Shown in pieces: positions 7,717 through 17,115 of a DNA stretch of 30,977 nucleotides. The position numbers were made by a program, and so were the translations under genes. The stretch covers positions 1 through 30,977 of the forward strand of contig JAIKXV010000056.1 in the NCBI GenBank assembly GCA_024683935.1. Reading direction: 5' to 3'. Under the pieces are notes generated by a model that had not been told where the DNA came from, did no database searches, and saw nothing but the letters and a program-made list of their open reading frames with translations. Origin of the DNA: Lachnospiraceae bacterium. GTDB lineage: Bacteria > Bacillota_A > Clostridia > Lachnospirales > Lachnospiraceae. Each line of letters opens with the position of its first letter. Within the stretch, counting starts at the first letter, position 1.

Positions 7717-9282
7717 TCATCCTTTCTTATTCTCGTGATATTCCTTTTCGGTATTTACATTCCAAATATTCGTTTTATCCGTCTTTCCCGCCAGGATATT
7801 ATCTACCGTGAGGAAGGACGTCATCATTGAATGGTCTATGTTGTTATACCTGTGCTGGCCGTTCCTGCCTACGCAGAAAAGGTTGTTAAATCCGTTCAGG
7901 TATGACACCACTTCATCTATTCTATCATAGCTGTCAAAATAGGCGGGATAGGCTTTCTTCACCCTCTCCACGTGGCTGTCCATCACGTCATCCGGCGAAT
8001 CAATGAGCCCCATTTTTACCACTTCGGAAATGGCAAAGCGGGTAAACTGCTCATCCGACAGGCTCCAGAGCTTATCTCCCTCGTTTGCAAAATACTCCAG
8101 GCCTATCCAGAGGGTATTCTTCAGATCCTTTACGAGATAGGGCGACCAGTTGTTGTAGATCTGGAAACGCCCGAGCTTCACGCTCTTCTCATGGACATAT
8201 ACCCAGTTGTCCGGCACTATATTTGAAACAGTTCTGATCTTCGTCTCATTTTTCAGATTTATCTTCTTTACCAGTATACCGAGGGTCATATAATCTCTGT
8301 AAGGCAGACCGGATGCGATCTCGGCCACGCCCCTCGGAACGTCGTTCATGCCGGCAACGAGATCCTTTATCGGCATGGAAGAAATGAGGTAATCCGCATC
8401 TATGGTCTTTTCCTCTCCCTCGTGGATGTAGGTTACGTTTGTCACCAGCTTTTCTGCAGCATCCGTCTTTATTCCCGCTGCCCGGGCGTGCTTTATTATC
8501 TTTCCGCCCATCTTCTCGATATCTTCCGCAGTCACATCCCAGAGTTCACCGGGACCGAGCTTCGGATAGGAAAAGGATTCTATAAGGGAGGTCTCCACAT
8601 GGCGGCTGCCGCTTCCGGGGAGCATCTTTGAAAATACGTCCTTAATGATCGCTACTATCGAAAGTCCCTTAACCCTCTGGGCTCCCCAGCTGGGATCTAT
8701 GTCCCGGGGGTGCCTTCCCCAGAGATTCTCCGTATAATGCTCGAAGAACATGGAGTAGAGCTTCTTTCCGAAGCGGTTTATATAGAAGTCCTCAAGAGAG
8801 TTTTCCGGCCTCTTGTGTATCAGGGAAAACATATAGGAAAGCCCCACCTGGAAAGTGGTGATGAGCCCCATATTCATGAAGGTTTCGGGTTTCAGGCTTA
8901 TCGGATAATCAAAGAACTTTGAATTAAAGAGGATCCTGGAAACACGGTTTCTGTTCAGCATGACCCGGTCTTCCTTTTCCGGATCAGGCCCGCCTGCTTT
9001 CAGGCTCTTTTTATTTCCGAGAATGATATCATCATAGGCAGGCGCCCCCTGCATGGGAAGCATCATCTCCCACCATCTGTTCACTCTTTCAACCTTTGAA
9101 AAGAAGCGGTGTCCGCCCATATCCATGCGGTTTCCGTTGTAATTAACGGTCCTGGAGATACCTCCCATGGCACCGCTTTCTTCGAGGACAGTCACGTCGT
9201 ACTGTCCCTCTCCCCTTTTTAAGAGTTCGTATGCAGCTGTGAGCCCGGCGGGTCCCGCCCCGATTATCACGGCTTTCTTCAT
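7717..9282 (-). CDS. NAD(P)/FAD-dependent oxidoreductase (amine oxidase / UDP-galactopyranose mutase-like fold)
   Basis: Predicted flavoprotein of 521 residues. The N terminus is a clear Rossmann FAD-binding motif ([16 protein letters not shown], glycines at 8, 10, 13) with the ribose-binding Glu in TVLEESG, followed by GGISRT and [10 protein letters not shown]. The C terminus has [18 protein letters not shown], which resembles the second flavin-contacting segment of amine-oxidase-like enzymes and UDP-galactopyranose mutases. An internal [21 protein letters not shown] stretch is typical of this poorly characterised subfamily. The substrate is unknown; glycan or lipid modification is possible but is an inference. 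The start codon overlaps the rpe stop (ATGA), with AAGAAGG upstream. It sits where other Firmicutes often have thiN after rpe. Confidence 0.85.
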   Translation of the reverse strand: MKKAVIIGAGPAGLTAAYELLKRGEGQYDVTVLEESGAMGGISRTVNYNGNRMDMGGHRFFSKVERVNRWWEMMLPMQGAPAYDDIILGNKKSLKAGGPDPEKEDRVMLNRNRVSRILFNSKFFDYPISLKPETFMNMGLITTFQVGLSYMFSLIHKRPENSLEDFYINRFGKKLYSMFFEHYTENLWGRHPRDIDPSWGAQRVKGLSIVAIIKDVFSKMLPGSGSRHVETSLIESFSYPKLGPGELWDVTAEDIEKMGGKIIKHARAAGIKTDAAEKLVTNVTYIHEGEEKTIDADYLISSMPIKDLVAGMNDVPRGVAEIASGLPYRDYMTLGILVKKINLKNETKIRTVSNIVPDNWVYVHEKSVKLGRFQIYNNWSPYLVKDLKNTLWIGLEYFANEGDKLWSLSDEQFTRFAISEVVKMGLIDSPDDVMDSHVERVKKAYPAYFDSYDRIDEVVSYLNGFNNLFCVGRNGQHRYNNIDHSMMTSFLTVDNILAGKTDKTNIWNVNTEKEYHENKKG

Positions 9283-9935
9283 TTGAGCACCTTCTTAAAA
9301 TACCTTGTATTGGCGGCGATATCGCCTTCAAATATGGATGAACCCATTACTATCACGTTTGCGCCGGCATCCATGACCCTCTTTATCGTGTCGCGGTTGA
9401 TGCCTCCATCCACCTCTATATCCAGATCCGGTTTGATAAGATCCGCCCGGTTCCTGAGTTCACGAATCTTATCCGTGCACTCTTCCATGTACTTCTGGCC
9501 TCCGAAGCCCGGACGGACGGTCATTATAAGCACCATATCCACTCTTTTTATGATATTGTCGCTTAATTCCCTTACCGGCGTTTCGGGGCTGATGGCTATC
9601 CCGGCCCTTTTACCCGCGTCCCTTATCAGGCCTATCGTACGCTCGGGATCCTTTGCCGCTTCCAGATGGAAGGTGATCCCGTCGGCGCCGCAGTCGGAAA
9701 AAGTCCTGATATAGCGCTCAGGATTGACTATCATCAGATGAACATCAAAAAACAGGCGGCTCTTTTTCCTTATGGACCTGATAACCGGCATACCGAAAGA
9801 AATACTGGGTACAAAGCTGCCGTCCATCACATCCACATGGAGATAATCCGCCCCTTCTTTTTCCACGCATTCAATTTCGCTTCCGAGAACGTTGAAATCC
9901 GCCGCCAGTATGGAAGGCGAAAGCTTATATTTCAT
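9279..9935 (-). CDS. rpe: Ribulose-phosphate 3-epimerase
   Basis: TIM-barrel metalloenzyme (218 residues) interconverting ribulose 5-phosphate and xylulose 5-phosphate in the pentose phosphate pathway. Conserved segments are [10 protein letters not shown], the metal/catalytic [13 protein letters not shown] (His33, Asp35), FFDVHLMI (His66), the [13 protein letters not shown] loop, IEVDGGI and the phosphate-binding VMGSSIF. Length is typical. The start codon overlaps the rsgA stop by four bases and the stop overlaps the next gene by four bases, so all three are probably translationally coupled. rsgA-rpe adjacency is standard in Firmicutes. Confidence 0.96.
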   Translation of the reverse strand: MKYKLSPSILAADFNVLGSEIECVEKEGADYLHVDVMDGSFVPSISFGMPVIRSIRKKSRLFFDVHLMIVNPERYIRTFSDCGADGITFHLEAAKDPERTIGLIRDAGKRAGIAISPETPVRELSDNIIKRVDMVLIMTVRPGFGGQKYMEECTDKIRELRNRADLIKPDLDIEVDGGINRDTIKRVMDAGANVIVMGSSIFEGDIAANTRYFKKVLK

Positions 9936-10861
9936 CTGTTCTGATCATATCTCCTTATCTTTAATGACTCATTATAAAAAAGAACATAGGACTCATACCT
10001 TTCCCTTGGTATGGCCCCTTCCGAAAGCTTCTTTTTCACATTGCAGTCCGGCTCGCTGATATGTGAACAGCCGGAAAAGAAGCACATATCCCTGAACCTG
10101 TCTATCTCCGGGAACAGGCTGTCCAGCGCTTTCCCCTTCAGATCGGGGAGTTCCAGGGATGAAAATCCCGGAGTGTCTATGATAAAGGAATCATCCTCGA
10201 TCTCAATAAGCTCTGTATGCCTGGTGGTCTGCTTTCCCCTGCCGATCTTCCGGCTTATGGAGCCGGTTTCCATTACCTCCCTGCCGGAGATCCGGTTTAT
10301 CAGAGAGGATTTTCCGGCACCCGAAGGTCCTGCCACCGTGGTGAGCTTTCCCCTTAATAAGTCCTTTACTTCGTCTATTCCCGTATTGTCAACGGTACTG
10401 GTGAAAAGGAGCTCTATACCTGCATCCCTGTATATCTCCCTGAACCTGTCCGTCTCGTCCTCTGTCCCCAGGTCATCCTTATTAAAATCCAGTATCACCG
10501 GTATATTCCGGATCCGCATCTGGAGAAGGAAGCGGTCCAGGAGGTCAAGGGCCGGTTCGGGAGTATGTACCGCAAATATCACCAGGGCCTGGTCCACATT
10601 GGCAACCTGCGGCCTTATCAGCTCATTCTTTCTCGGAAGGATCTCTGTGACATTTCCTTCCACATCATCGGTTTCCGTGAGCTCGAACATGACTCTGTCT
10701 CCCACCAGGGGAGAGATCTTTTTCTTTCTGAAGATTCCCTTAGCCCTGCACTGATATGTGCGTCCGGTATCCCCGGATGTTATCAGTTCTCTTTCTTCCC
10801 TGTCGGGCCTCACATAGTAGAAGCCGGACATTGCCTTTATTATCTGTCCCCTGTATGCCAT
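9932..10861 (-). CDS. rsgA: Ribosome small-subunit biogenesis GTPase RsgA
   Basis: Circularly permuted GTPase (309 residues) that helps late 30S subunit assembly. An N-terminal OB-fold (about 1-75) precedes the G domain with permuted motif order: G4 NKDD at 127-130, then G1 GPSGAGKSS at 178-186, the TTRHTEL G2 region, and G3 DTPG at 229-232. The C-terminal zinc knuckle has Cys260, Cys265, His267 and Cys273. The start ATG overlaps the prkC stop by one base. In many Firmicutes RsgA is a substrate of the neighbouring PrkC kinase, which fits the gene order, although this specific link is from family knowledge. Confidence 0.96.
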   Translation of the reverse strand: MAYRGQIIKAMSGFYYVRPDREERELITSGDTGRTYQCRAKGIFRKKKISPLVGDRVMFELTETDDVEGNVTEILPRKNELIRPQVANVDQALVIFAVHTPEPALDLLDRFLLQMRIRNIPVILDFNKDDLGTEDETDRFREIYRDAGIELLFTSTVDNTGIDEVKDLLRGKLTTVAGPSGAGKSSLINRISGREVMETGSISRKIGRGKQTTRHTELIEIEDDSFIIDTPGFSSLELPDLKGKALDSLFPEIDRFRDMCFFSGCSHISEPDCNVKKKLSEGAIPRERYESYVLFYNESLKIRRYDQNR

Positions 10862-13221
10862 TACTCTGCCGTAAAGTTTACAACCTGGGTCACTGTCTGG
10901 GGCGTTTCCTTTGTTTCATTCACTATCTGGCCGTTATCCGCTTCATACTCCACATTCTGGTAGGATGAATAGGTTATGGCCATAACCCCTGAAGGAGCAG
11001 TCGATCCGGTGATCGTAACGGGAGCCGGAAATGCGGTCACCGCCTGGGAATAAAGCACGGAATTATCCACACTGGACGTAACCGTGATCTGCGCGGGCGT
11101 GCCTTCGGTATAGCCGTTCGGCGCTGCCACGTTAAAGGTTCCGCCATAGGTTCCGGGGCCCTTGCTGACCGTAAAGCTTACGCTGGTGGAATCACTCACT
11201 GTAACTCCGGCCTCGGGAGTCTGGGATATTACCACTCCTGCGGCTACAGTGGCGGAATTCTCTTCCAGCACTTCCCCGAAGGAAATATCGGTAGCTGCCA
11301 GGGCAGCCTTTGCCGCGATCTCTGTAAGGCCTACAAGGTTGGGCACCGTCTTATTTGCACTCTGGGCGCCGGTGCTGATAACCAGTACAATGGCGCTGCC
11401 CTCTTCCGCCTGCTCTCCTCCGGCGGGATTCTGGGAAATGACATTCCCCGCCGTTACGGAATCGCTCTCAGTCTCATTTTCCACAACCGTAAAGCCGTTG
11501 GTTTCAAGCTTCACTCTCGCTTCTGCCTTGGAAAGTCCGGTCACATCGGGAACTTCCACCCCGTTTTCTCCGGTGCTCACCGCCAGTATCACGGTTGAGC
11601 CCTGTTCCACTTCATCACCGGGATTTATGATGTTTCCGTCCTCATCGCTGACGGAAATGACACAGCCCTTTTCCACATCAGAGGAAGGCCTGTTCTCACT
11701 GGTCACAACGAGTCCCAGCGCCGTAAGCTTCGTCTTTGCATCCGCAAAAACTATGCCTCTCACATCCGCCATTGTGACCTTTTCTCCCGAAGATTCGTCA
11801 TCCGTATAAAGCTCCGTTGAGGAATCTTCCCCGGGTACCGAGCTTAAAAGCCCGCTGTACTTCTTTACAAATACTATGATAATGACTACCAGTATGATCA
11901 CGGCGATAACCGCCAGTGCGGTCATAATGGTCTGCATGCCGGGATCCATCTCTTCGTCATCATCATCGTCGTCATCATCTTCAGTGAAACGGCGTTTCCG
12001 GCTTCTCTCGGAAATCGTTTTCTCTGCTCTTTCCGATCTCACGCGTTCCCTGCGGCGCTCATCTTTTGTGCTGCGTCCGCTGCCGCCGCCGAAAAGCCCT
12101 GATTTTTTCTTCGCAGGCTTCGCCGTCTTCTTCTGTACCGTTCTTTCTTTTCTTACGGGTTTACGCTTTTCCTTCCTTACGGGTTCCCTTTCGTAATCGT
12201 CATCCTCGTAAGGATCCTCCTCCTCGTATTCCTCTTCCCTTTTCCTTTCCTTTCTGGAAATCGCGTATGCTTTCAGCATATCGTCGTTAAGGTCAACGGA
12301 TCCGGTCTGTCTCTTGATATCCTCTGTCTCCTGATCCGTAACGAGCTTGGTCGCGCCGCCTGCGATGTCCTCGCTGCCGATGCGGCGTACGAAATTATCG
12401 TCGGGATTGGTGAGGGATTTCTTCAGGTCGGCTATCAGCTCTGTCATCGTGCTGTAGCGCCTGTCAGGATTTTTCTCCGTACATTTATATATGATCTGCT
12501 GGACGCTTAAGGGAATATCATCCACATAGTCCCTGGGATCCGGCATGGGTTCCTGTATCTGCTTTATAGCTATGGAAACCGTGGTCTCCCCGTCAAAGGG
12601 AACCCGTCCCGTAACCATTTCGAAGAGCACGATACCTAAGGAATAGATATCGCTCTTTTCATCCGAATAACCGCCCCTCGCCTGTTCGGGAGAGGTATAG
12701 TGGACGGAGCCCATGACATTCGAGGTTATCGTGTCGCTGGTTGCGGCCCTGGCTATGCCGAAATCTGTGACCTTTACCTTTCCTTCCTTAGAAATAATGA
12801 TATTCTGGGGCTTAACGTCCCTGTGTATCACGTGGTTCAGATGGGCGGCTTCCAGTCCCATGGAAACCTGTATCGTGATGCTGACCGCTTCCTTTACGGA
12901 AAGGCGCAGCTTCTTTTCTATATAGTGCTTTAAGGTGATGCCTTCCACCAGCTCCATTACTATGTAATAGAGTCCGTCCTGCTGTCCGACATCATATACG
13001 TTCACGATATTGGGGTGGATAAGAGCTGCCGCGGACTGGGCCTCGGTACGGAATTTTGCCACAAAGTTCCTGTCCTCGGAGTACTCGCTCTTTAAGACTT
13101 TAACAGCAACAAAACGATCCAGCCGGTGATCCTTCGCCTTATAGACGTCGCTCATACCGCCTGCACCTATTTTACTTATTATCTCATAGCGCTCTCCTAA
13201 GAGCATTCCTTCTCTCAACAT
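10861..13221 (-). CDS. prkC: PASTA-domain serine/threonine protein kinase PrkC
   Basis: Membrane Ser/Thr kinase (786 residues) that senses cell-wall fragments and controls growth, division and dormancy exit. The cytoplasmic kinase domain (about 12-270) has the P-loop GAGGMSDV (19-26), Lys41, HRDVKPQN (133-140) and DFG (153-155). A highly charged juxtamembrane linker (about 280-430) includes eight consecutive Asp just before the membrane helix (about 434-453). Outside lie three PASTA repeats (about 480-551, 554-618 and 624-688), then about 98 residues of a Ser/Thr-rich beta-like domain I do not recognise. The start at 13221 is supported by GGAG 8 bases upstream. Its phosphatase PrpC lies 3 bases upstream, the usual pairing. 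Confidence 0.96.
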   Translation of the reverse strand: MLREGMLLGERYEIISKIGAGGMSDVYKAKDHRLDRFVAVKVLKSEYSEDRNFVAKFRTEAQSAAALIHPNIVNVYDVGQQDGLYYIVMELVEGITLKHYIEKKLRLSVKEAVSITIQVSMGLEAAHLNHVIHRDVKPQNIIISKEGKVKVTDFGIARAATSDTITSNVMGSVHYTSPEQARGGYSDEKSDIYSLGIVLFEMVTGRVPFDGETTVSIAIKQIQEPMPDPRDYVDDIPLSVQQIIYKCTEKNPDRRYSTMTELIADLKKSLTNPDDNFVRRIGSEDIAGGATKLVTDQETEDIKRQTGSVDLNDDMLKAYAISRKERKREEEYEEEDPYEDDDYEREPVRKEKRKPVRKERTVQKKTAKPAKKKSGLFGGGSGRSTKDERRRERVRSERAEKTISERSRKRRFTEDDDDDDDDEEMDPGMQTIMTALAVIAVIILVVIIIVFVKKYSGLLSSVPGEDSSTELYTDDESSGEKVTMADVRGIVFADAKTKLTALGLVVTSENRPSSDVEKGCVISVSDEDGNIINPGDEVEQGSTVILAVSTGENGVEVPDVTGLSKAEARVKLETNGFTVVENETESDSVTAGNVISQNPAGGEQAEEGSAIVLVISTGAQSANKTVPNLVGLTEIAAKAALAATDISFGEVLEENSATVAAGVVISQTPEAGVTVSDSTSVSFTVSKGPGTYGGTFNVAAPNGYTEGTPAQITVTSSVDNSVLYSQAVTAFPAPVTITGSTAPSGVMAITYSSYQNVEYEADNGQIVNETKETPQTVTQVVNFTAE

Positions 13222-13224
13222 ATC

Positions 13225-13965
13225 TTACGCTCCGGCCTCCGCAAAGGGTTCTATGACTATGACTCCGATATTATCCTTGCCTCCGTTGTCATTGGCCGCC
13301 TTTATAAGTGCATATACCATGCCTGCCACGTCGCTTTCCCCTGCCATAATCATGCGGATGTCCTGATCCTCCACCATATTTGACAATCCGTCCGTGCACA
13401 TCAGTATCCTGTCTCCCTCTGTGAGATGCATATCAAAGAAATCGATCTTAAGATCGGGATCGGCTCCGATTGCGCGCGTTATTATATTCTTATCGGGATG
13501 TACTCTGGCCTCTTCCTTGTCTATCCTTCCGGCCATCACCATTTCCTCCACAAGGGAATGATCCCTGGTGATCTGGACTATATCGTCATTTACCAGATAG
13601 AGCCTGCTGTCCCCCACATTTGCCACATAGATATAGTCATCGGCAATGGTGGCGGCGACAATGGTCGTGCCCATGCCCTCATATTCCGGTTTCTTTCCGG
13701 CTTCCTTTATGAGCGCCACATTTGCCCGCTCTATGGCATTTCTTAAGATCTTGATAGGGGAATCCTGATCCGACTCCGATACGCAGTCAACCACATAACG
13801 GGTCGTAAAAGAAGAAGCATAATCGCCGGCGGCATGACCTCCCATGCCGTCTGCCACTATAAATAAATTGGGAAGATTTCCCACCGGATTCTCCGATGAG
13901 AAAACGAAATCCTGATTAATCTGTCGTTTTTTGCCCACGTCAGTTGCGGAAAAAGTCTTAAACAT
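13225..13965 (-). CDS. prpC: PP2C-type protein phosphatase PrpC (Stp1)
   Basis: Metal-dependent Ser/Thr phosphatase (246 residues) that reverses phosphorylation by PrkC. The PP2C motifs are present: the N-terminal ATDVGKKRQINQDF, the metal-binding VADGMGGHAAGD (Asp39), GMGTTIVAA, NVGDSRLYL, the DHSLVEEMV segment, ITRAIGAD, LMCTDGLSNMV and the final DNIGVIVI. The length is typical of the bacterial single-domain form without a membrane segment. It overlaps rlmN by 8 bases and precedes prkC by 3, so the phosphatase and kinase are made together. Confidence 0.96.
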   Translation of the reverse strand: MFKTFSATDVGKKRQINQDFVFSSENPVGNLPNLFIVADGMGGHAAGDYASSFTTRYVVDCVSESDQDSPIKILRNAIERANVALIKEAGKKPEYEGMGTTIVAATIADDYIYVANVGDSRLYLVNDDIVQITRDHSLVEEMVMAGRIDKEEARVHPDKNIITRAIGADPDLKIDFFDMHLTEGDRILMCTDGLSNMVEDQDIRMIMAGESDVAGMVYALIKAANDNGGKDNIGVIVIEPFAEAGA

Positions 13966-14998
13966 TTGAAACAGCCTCCAGGTGCTTCCGCCTTAGTTGT
14001 CCGCAGGCACCGTCTATGTCTCTGCCCATTTCTCTCCTAATAGTAACATTTATTCCGTTTTTTTCAAGTTCGGTTTTGAATGCGTTGACCCTTCCGTCAG
14101 CGCTGGGCTTTAATGAACGCTCTCTTACGGGGTTTACGGGAATAAGGTTCACGTGGCAGTTTATGTCCCGGATAAGCTCCGACAATTCCTTCGCATCCTC
14201 TTTTCCGTCATTCACGCCTCTTGTAAGGGCATATTCAAAGGTGATCCGGCGGCCGGTCTTTTCAAAATAATATTTCACAGCGGAAAGAAGCTCTTTTAAG
14301 GAATATTTCCTGGCTATCGGCATCAGTTCCCGTCTCTTCTCATCATTGGGTGCATGAAGGGAGATAGCAAGTGTTATTTGTTTCTTCTCATCCGCCAGAC
14401 GCCTGATCTCAGGCACCAGTCCGCAGGTGCTGACCGTGATATGTCTTTCTCCTATGTTCAGCCCTTTTTCATCATTAATGATCTCGAGGAATTTAAGGAG
14501 ATTATCATAATTATTAAGCGGTTCTCCGCTTCCCATCACAACGATATTCGATACCCTTTTCCCGGTTATCCTCTGTATGGAATAGACCTGATCCAGCATT
14601 TCCGAAGGGGTGAGGCTCCTCACGCAGCCGTCAAGGGTGGAGGCACAGAATACACAGCCCATGCTGCAGCCAACCTGGGATGAGATGCAGACACTGTCCC
14701 AGTCCCTGTATTCCATCCAGACCGACTCTATCACATTGCCGTCATTTAAGGCGAAAAGGAACTTTTTCGTACCATCCGCCGCCGAGGTCTGCACATCAAC
14801 GGCCTTCAGGCTCGTATATTCCGCCTTTTCTTTTATAAGCGCTTTTAAGGACGCCGGGATATTATTCATCTCATCCGGACTTTCCGCCAGGGAGCGGTGC
14901 ATCCAGGAAAATAGCTGCTCCGCCCGGTATTTCTTTTCACCGAGCTCCAGTATGAAATCGGTGAGTTCTGTTCTGTTTAAGGATTTAATGTCTGTCAT
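13958..14998 (-). CDS. rlmN: Dual-specificity RNA methyltransferase RlmN
   Basis: Radical SAM enzyme (346 residues) that methylates C2 of A2503 in 23S rRNA and A37 in some tRNAs. The iron-sulfur motif CSMGCVFC gives ligands Cys111, Cys115 and Cys118. The catalytic methyl-carrying cysteine lies in the C-terminal DIDGACGQL segment. VMGSGEPLNNYDN, ITVSTCGLVPEIRRL and LAISLHAPND are family hallmarks. The start is taken as ATG 14998; a GTG two codons upstream (15004) is also in frame and neither has a clear ribosome binding site. The gene overlaps the end of rsmB, so coupling is likely. Confidence 0.95.
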   Translation of the reverse strand: MTDIKSLNRTELTDFILELGEKKYRAEQLFSWMHRSLAESPDEMNNIPASLKALIKEKAEYTSLKAVDVQTSAADGTKKFLFALNDGNVIESVWMEYRDWDSVCISSQVGCSMGCVFCASTLDGCVRSLTPSEMLDQVYSIQRITGKRVSNIVVMGSGEPLNNYDNLLKFLEIINDEKGLNIGERHITVSTCGLVPEIRRLADEKKQITLAISLHAPNDEKRRELMPIARKYSLKELLSAVKYYFEKTGRRITFEYALTRGVNDGKEDAKELSELIRDINCHVNLIPVNPVRERSLKPSADGRVNAFKTELEKNGINVTIRREMGRDIDGACGQLRRKHLEAVSNV

Positions 14999-16340
14999 AT
15001 GCACGCAATTTTATGTAAACCGCATAGTAGAACCCGTCGCTGCCCTCTTCTCCGGGCAGGAAGAGTTTCTCATTTTCTTTTTTATACCCGAAGCTTTCCC
15101 TGATCCATATATCCTGCTCTGCGGTTTCTTCCCTGTCCACAGTACATACGGAAAATATCAGAACACCGCCCTTTTTCAGCATTTTATCTGCGTTTGTAAG
15201 GATCTGCCGCTGCAGGGCGCTTAAAGCCTCTATGTCCTCCGGCTGCACCCGGTACTTCAGATCGTTCTTCCTGCCCATGACCCCGAGCCCTGAGCAGGGA
15301 AGATCGGCAATGATAAGATCAAATCTTCCGAGGTCCTTCGGATCAATATCCGGATCCGTCCCGTCCTTAACAACGCTCCTTATTATATAAAGACCCAGTC
15401 TTTCCCTGTTTTCATCTATAAGGGCGCATTTCTTTCCTGATACATCCCGGGACTCCACCGTAAAATCCGGTATCTTAAGGTCATTGTCAACGGCGTACTT
15501 TATCAGTACCTCCGCCGCATGACAGCTTTTACCCCCGGGAGCCGCGCAGAGATCCAGGATATGGAATGATCTCTGCCCCCTGTCCCGGACTGTCTTTTCT
15601 ATCTCATTGCCCACCGACATGGAGCTTAAGTCCTGCACGGAAAAAAGCCCCTTCTTAAATTCGTCCAGCGAGGTCATATCACCGTAATCGCTGATAATAA
15701 AGGCATTGTCCCTGCCATCGGCAGATTTTAATACAACGTGTTTTTTCTGTAGACTTTCCGATAATTCTTCTGGGCTGACCCTGGTTATATTTGGTCTTAT
15801 GTAAACCGGCTGGCTTTTAAGGGAATTCTCCAAAACGGAGACTGCTCTCTCCTCACCGAATTCTTCCTTAAACTTTTCATAGATCCAGCGGGGACAGGAA
15901 TACCTGATATCTGGTTCCGGGATAGATGAGATATCAAAGCCCTCCCGCTCGACACTTCGCAGTACACCGTTCACAAAACCTGAAAGAGCCCCCATGTGCT
16001 TACGCTTCGCGAGCTTCACTGCCTCATTGCAGACAGCATGTCCCGGTACTGAATCCATAAATAACAGTTGGTATATACCCATCCTCAGGATATTTCTGAT
16101 AACCGGCTTGCATTTACTGCTCCTGATATTGGAAAAGCGGTCGATCACATAATCCAATGTGATCCGCCGCTCTACTGTTCCCTCAGATAGTTTCTTTATA
16201 AACGCCCTGTCCTTGTTGTCCGTAAAGCCCTTTTTCCCAAGAGCATCATTTATCAGAAGATTAAGCTTTTCTCCCGTATTTTCATACGCCAGGAGTATCT
16301 CCAGTACCGTATGCCGGAGAATAGTACCTTTATCAGTCAC
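14985..16340 (-). CDS. rsmB: 16S rRNA (cytosine-5)-methyltransferase RsmB
   Basis: SAM-dependent enzyme (451 residues) that makes m5C967 in 16S rRNA. An N-terminal NusB-like RNA-binding domain (about 5-130) is followed by the Rossmann methyltransferase domain. It carries the SAM motif ILDLCAAPGGK (261-271), the motif IV catalytic pair in DLPCSGLG (Cys349) and the nucleophile region in FSVCTVDREE (Cys399). The length matches the family. It overlaps the preceding protease gene by 8 bases and the following rlmN, forming a tight RNA-modification unit downstream of fmt as in Bacillus. Confidence 0.95.
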   Translation of the reverse strand: MTDKGTILRHTVLEILLAYENTGEKLNLLINDALGKKGFTDNKDRAFIKKLSEGTVERRITLDYVIDRFSNIRSSKCKPVIRNILRMGIYQLLFMDSVPGHAVCNEAVKLAKRKHMGALSGFVNGVLRSVEREGFDISSIPEPDIRYSCPRWIYEKFKEEFGEERAVSVLENSLKSQPVYIRPNITRVSPEELSESLQKKHVVLKSADGRDNAFIISDYGDMTSLDEFKKGLFSVQDLSSMSVGNEIEKTVRDRGQRSFHILDLCAAPGGKSCHAAEVLIKYAVDNDLKIPDFTVESRDVSGKKCALIDENRERLGLYIIRSVVKDGTDPDIDPKDLGRFDLIIADLPCSGLGVMGRKNDLKYRVQPEDIEALSALQRQILTNADKMLKKGGVLIFSVCTVDREETAEQDIWIRESFGYKKENEKLFLPGEEGSDGFYYAVYIKLRAYDRH

Positions 16341-17052
16341 GCCTGCGGTTTCCTCCGAAAAGAAGTATCAGTCTCAAAAGCTGCAGAATGGACGCCGCTG
16401 CCGCCGCCACATAGGTGAGGGCTGCCGCAGAAAGCACCTTCTTCGTACACACCAGCTCATCAGCAGACAGAATGCCGTCATTTTCAAGCTGTGCCAGAGC
16501 CCTGCGGCTGGCATCGAATTCCACCGGAAGAGTCACCAGCTGAAAGAGCACTGCCAGGGAAAACATCCATATTCCTAAGGTTATAAAGGTCTGCCCCATG
16601 CTTCCCATGAATAAGCCGACGATAATGATCGGCATACCGAGCTTTGATCCGAAATTTGCAGCCGGCACCAGAGCCGCCCTTATGGAAAGGGGAATATATC
16701 CGTCCGCATGCTGCATTACATGGCCGCATTCGTGGGCTGCCACTCCTATCGCCGCAACCGAGCCCGATCCGTATACCGAATCGGAAAGATTCACGGTTTT
16801 GTGGGCGGGATTGTAATTGTCAGTAAGCTCTCCGGGGATATGCTGAACAGAAACATCTCCTATATTGTTTCTTCTCAGGATCTCCTGGGCAGCCATCGCT
16901 CCGGTGATGCCGCTACCGGAACATACCGATGAATATTTCCTGAAAGTTGAGTTTACATGTGCCGATGCTGCCATACTTAAAATAGCACCTATTATCACAA
17001 GTATGTATGTCCAGTTATAAGTCAGGGAATAAAGCCCCATTGGGTAGTACAT
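16333..17052 (-). CDS. YugP-family membrane zinc metallopeptidase
   Basis: Predicted integral membrane protease (239 residues). An N-terminal membrane helix (about 13-31) precedes the zinc-binding motif AAHECGHVMQH, a HExxH site at 107-111. Two or more helices follow (about 139-175 and 205-232) with the family-typical LPVEFDASRRAL segment between them. The physiological substrate is not established for this family. The start at 17052 has AAAGGAG 9 bases upstream. It sits 63 bases after fmt; a TATAGT that might be a weak -10 lies in that gap, but I see no good -35. Presence between fmt and rsmB is common in Clostridia. Confidence 0.92.
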   Translation of the reverse strand: MYYPMGLYSLTYNWTYILVIIGAILSMAASAHVNSTFRKYSSVCSGSGITGAMAAQEILRRNNIGDVSVQHIPGELTDNYNPAHKTVNLSDSVYGSGSVAAIGVAAHECGHVMQHADGYIPLSIRAALVPAANFGSKLGMPIIIVGLFMGSMGQTFITLGIWMFSLAVLFQLVTLPVEFDASRRALAQLENDGILSADELVCTKKVLSAAALTYVAAAAASILQLLRLILLFGGNRRRD

Positions 17053-17115
17053 GTTATTTTACTCCTTTCTGTTTCGATGAACTTTCAAAATTTTCCAAAA
17101 ATTTACTATAAGATA

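Noticed and set aside
10011..10754. Plus-strand frame of 247 codons opposite rsgA
   Set aside because: It lies fully opposite a gene with intact GTPase motifs. It is Ser-rich and low-complexity without recognisable domains.
11162..11809. Plus-strand frame of 215 codons opposite the PASTA region
   Set aside because: A Ser/Thr/Val-rich shadow of prkC, with no signal peptide or binding site.
11953..11985. GAT/GAC triplet repeat as a possible phase-variable tract
   Set aside because: The triplets encode an Asp run and mix two codons; unit changes would stay in frame, so on/off switching is unlikely.
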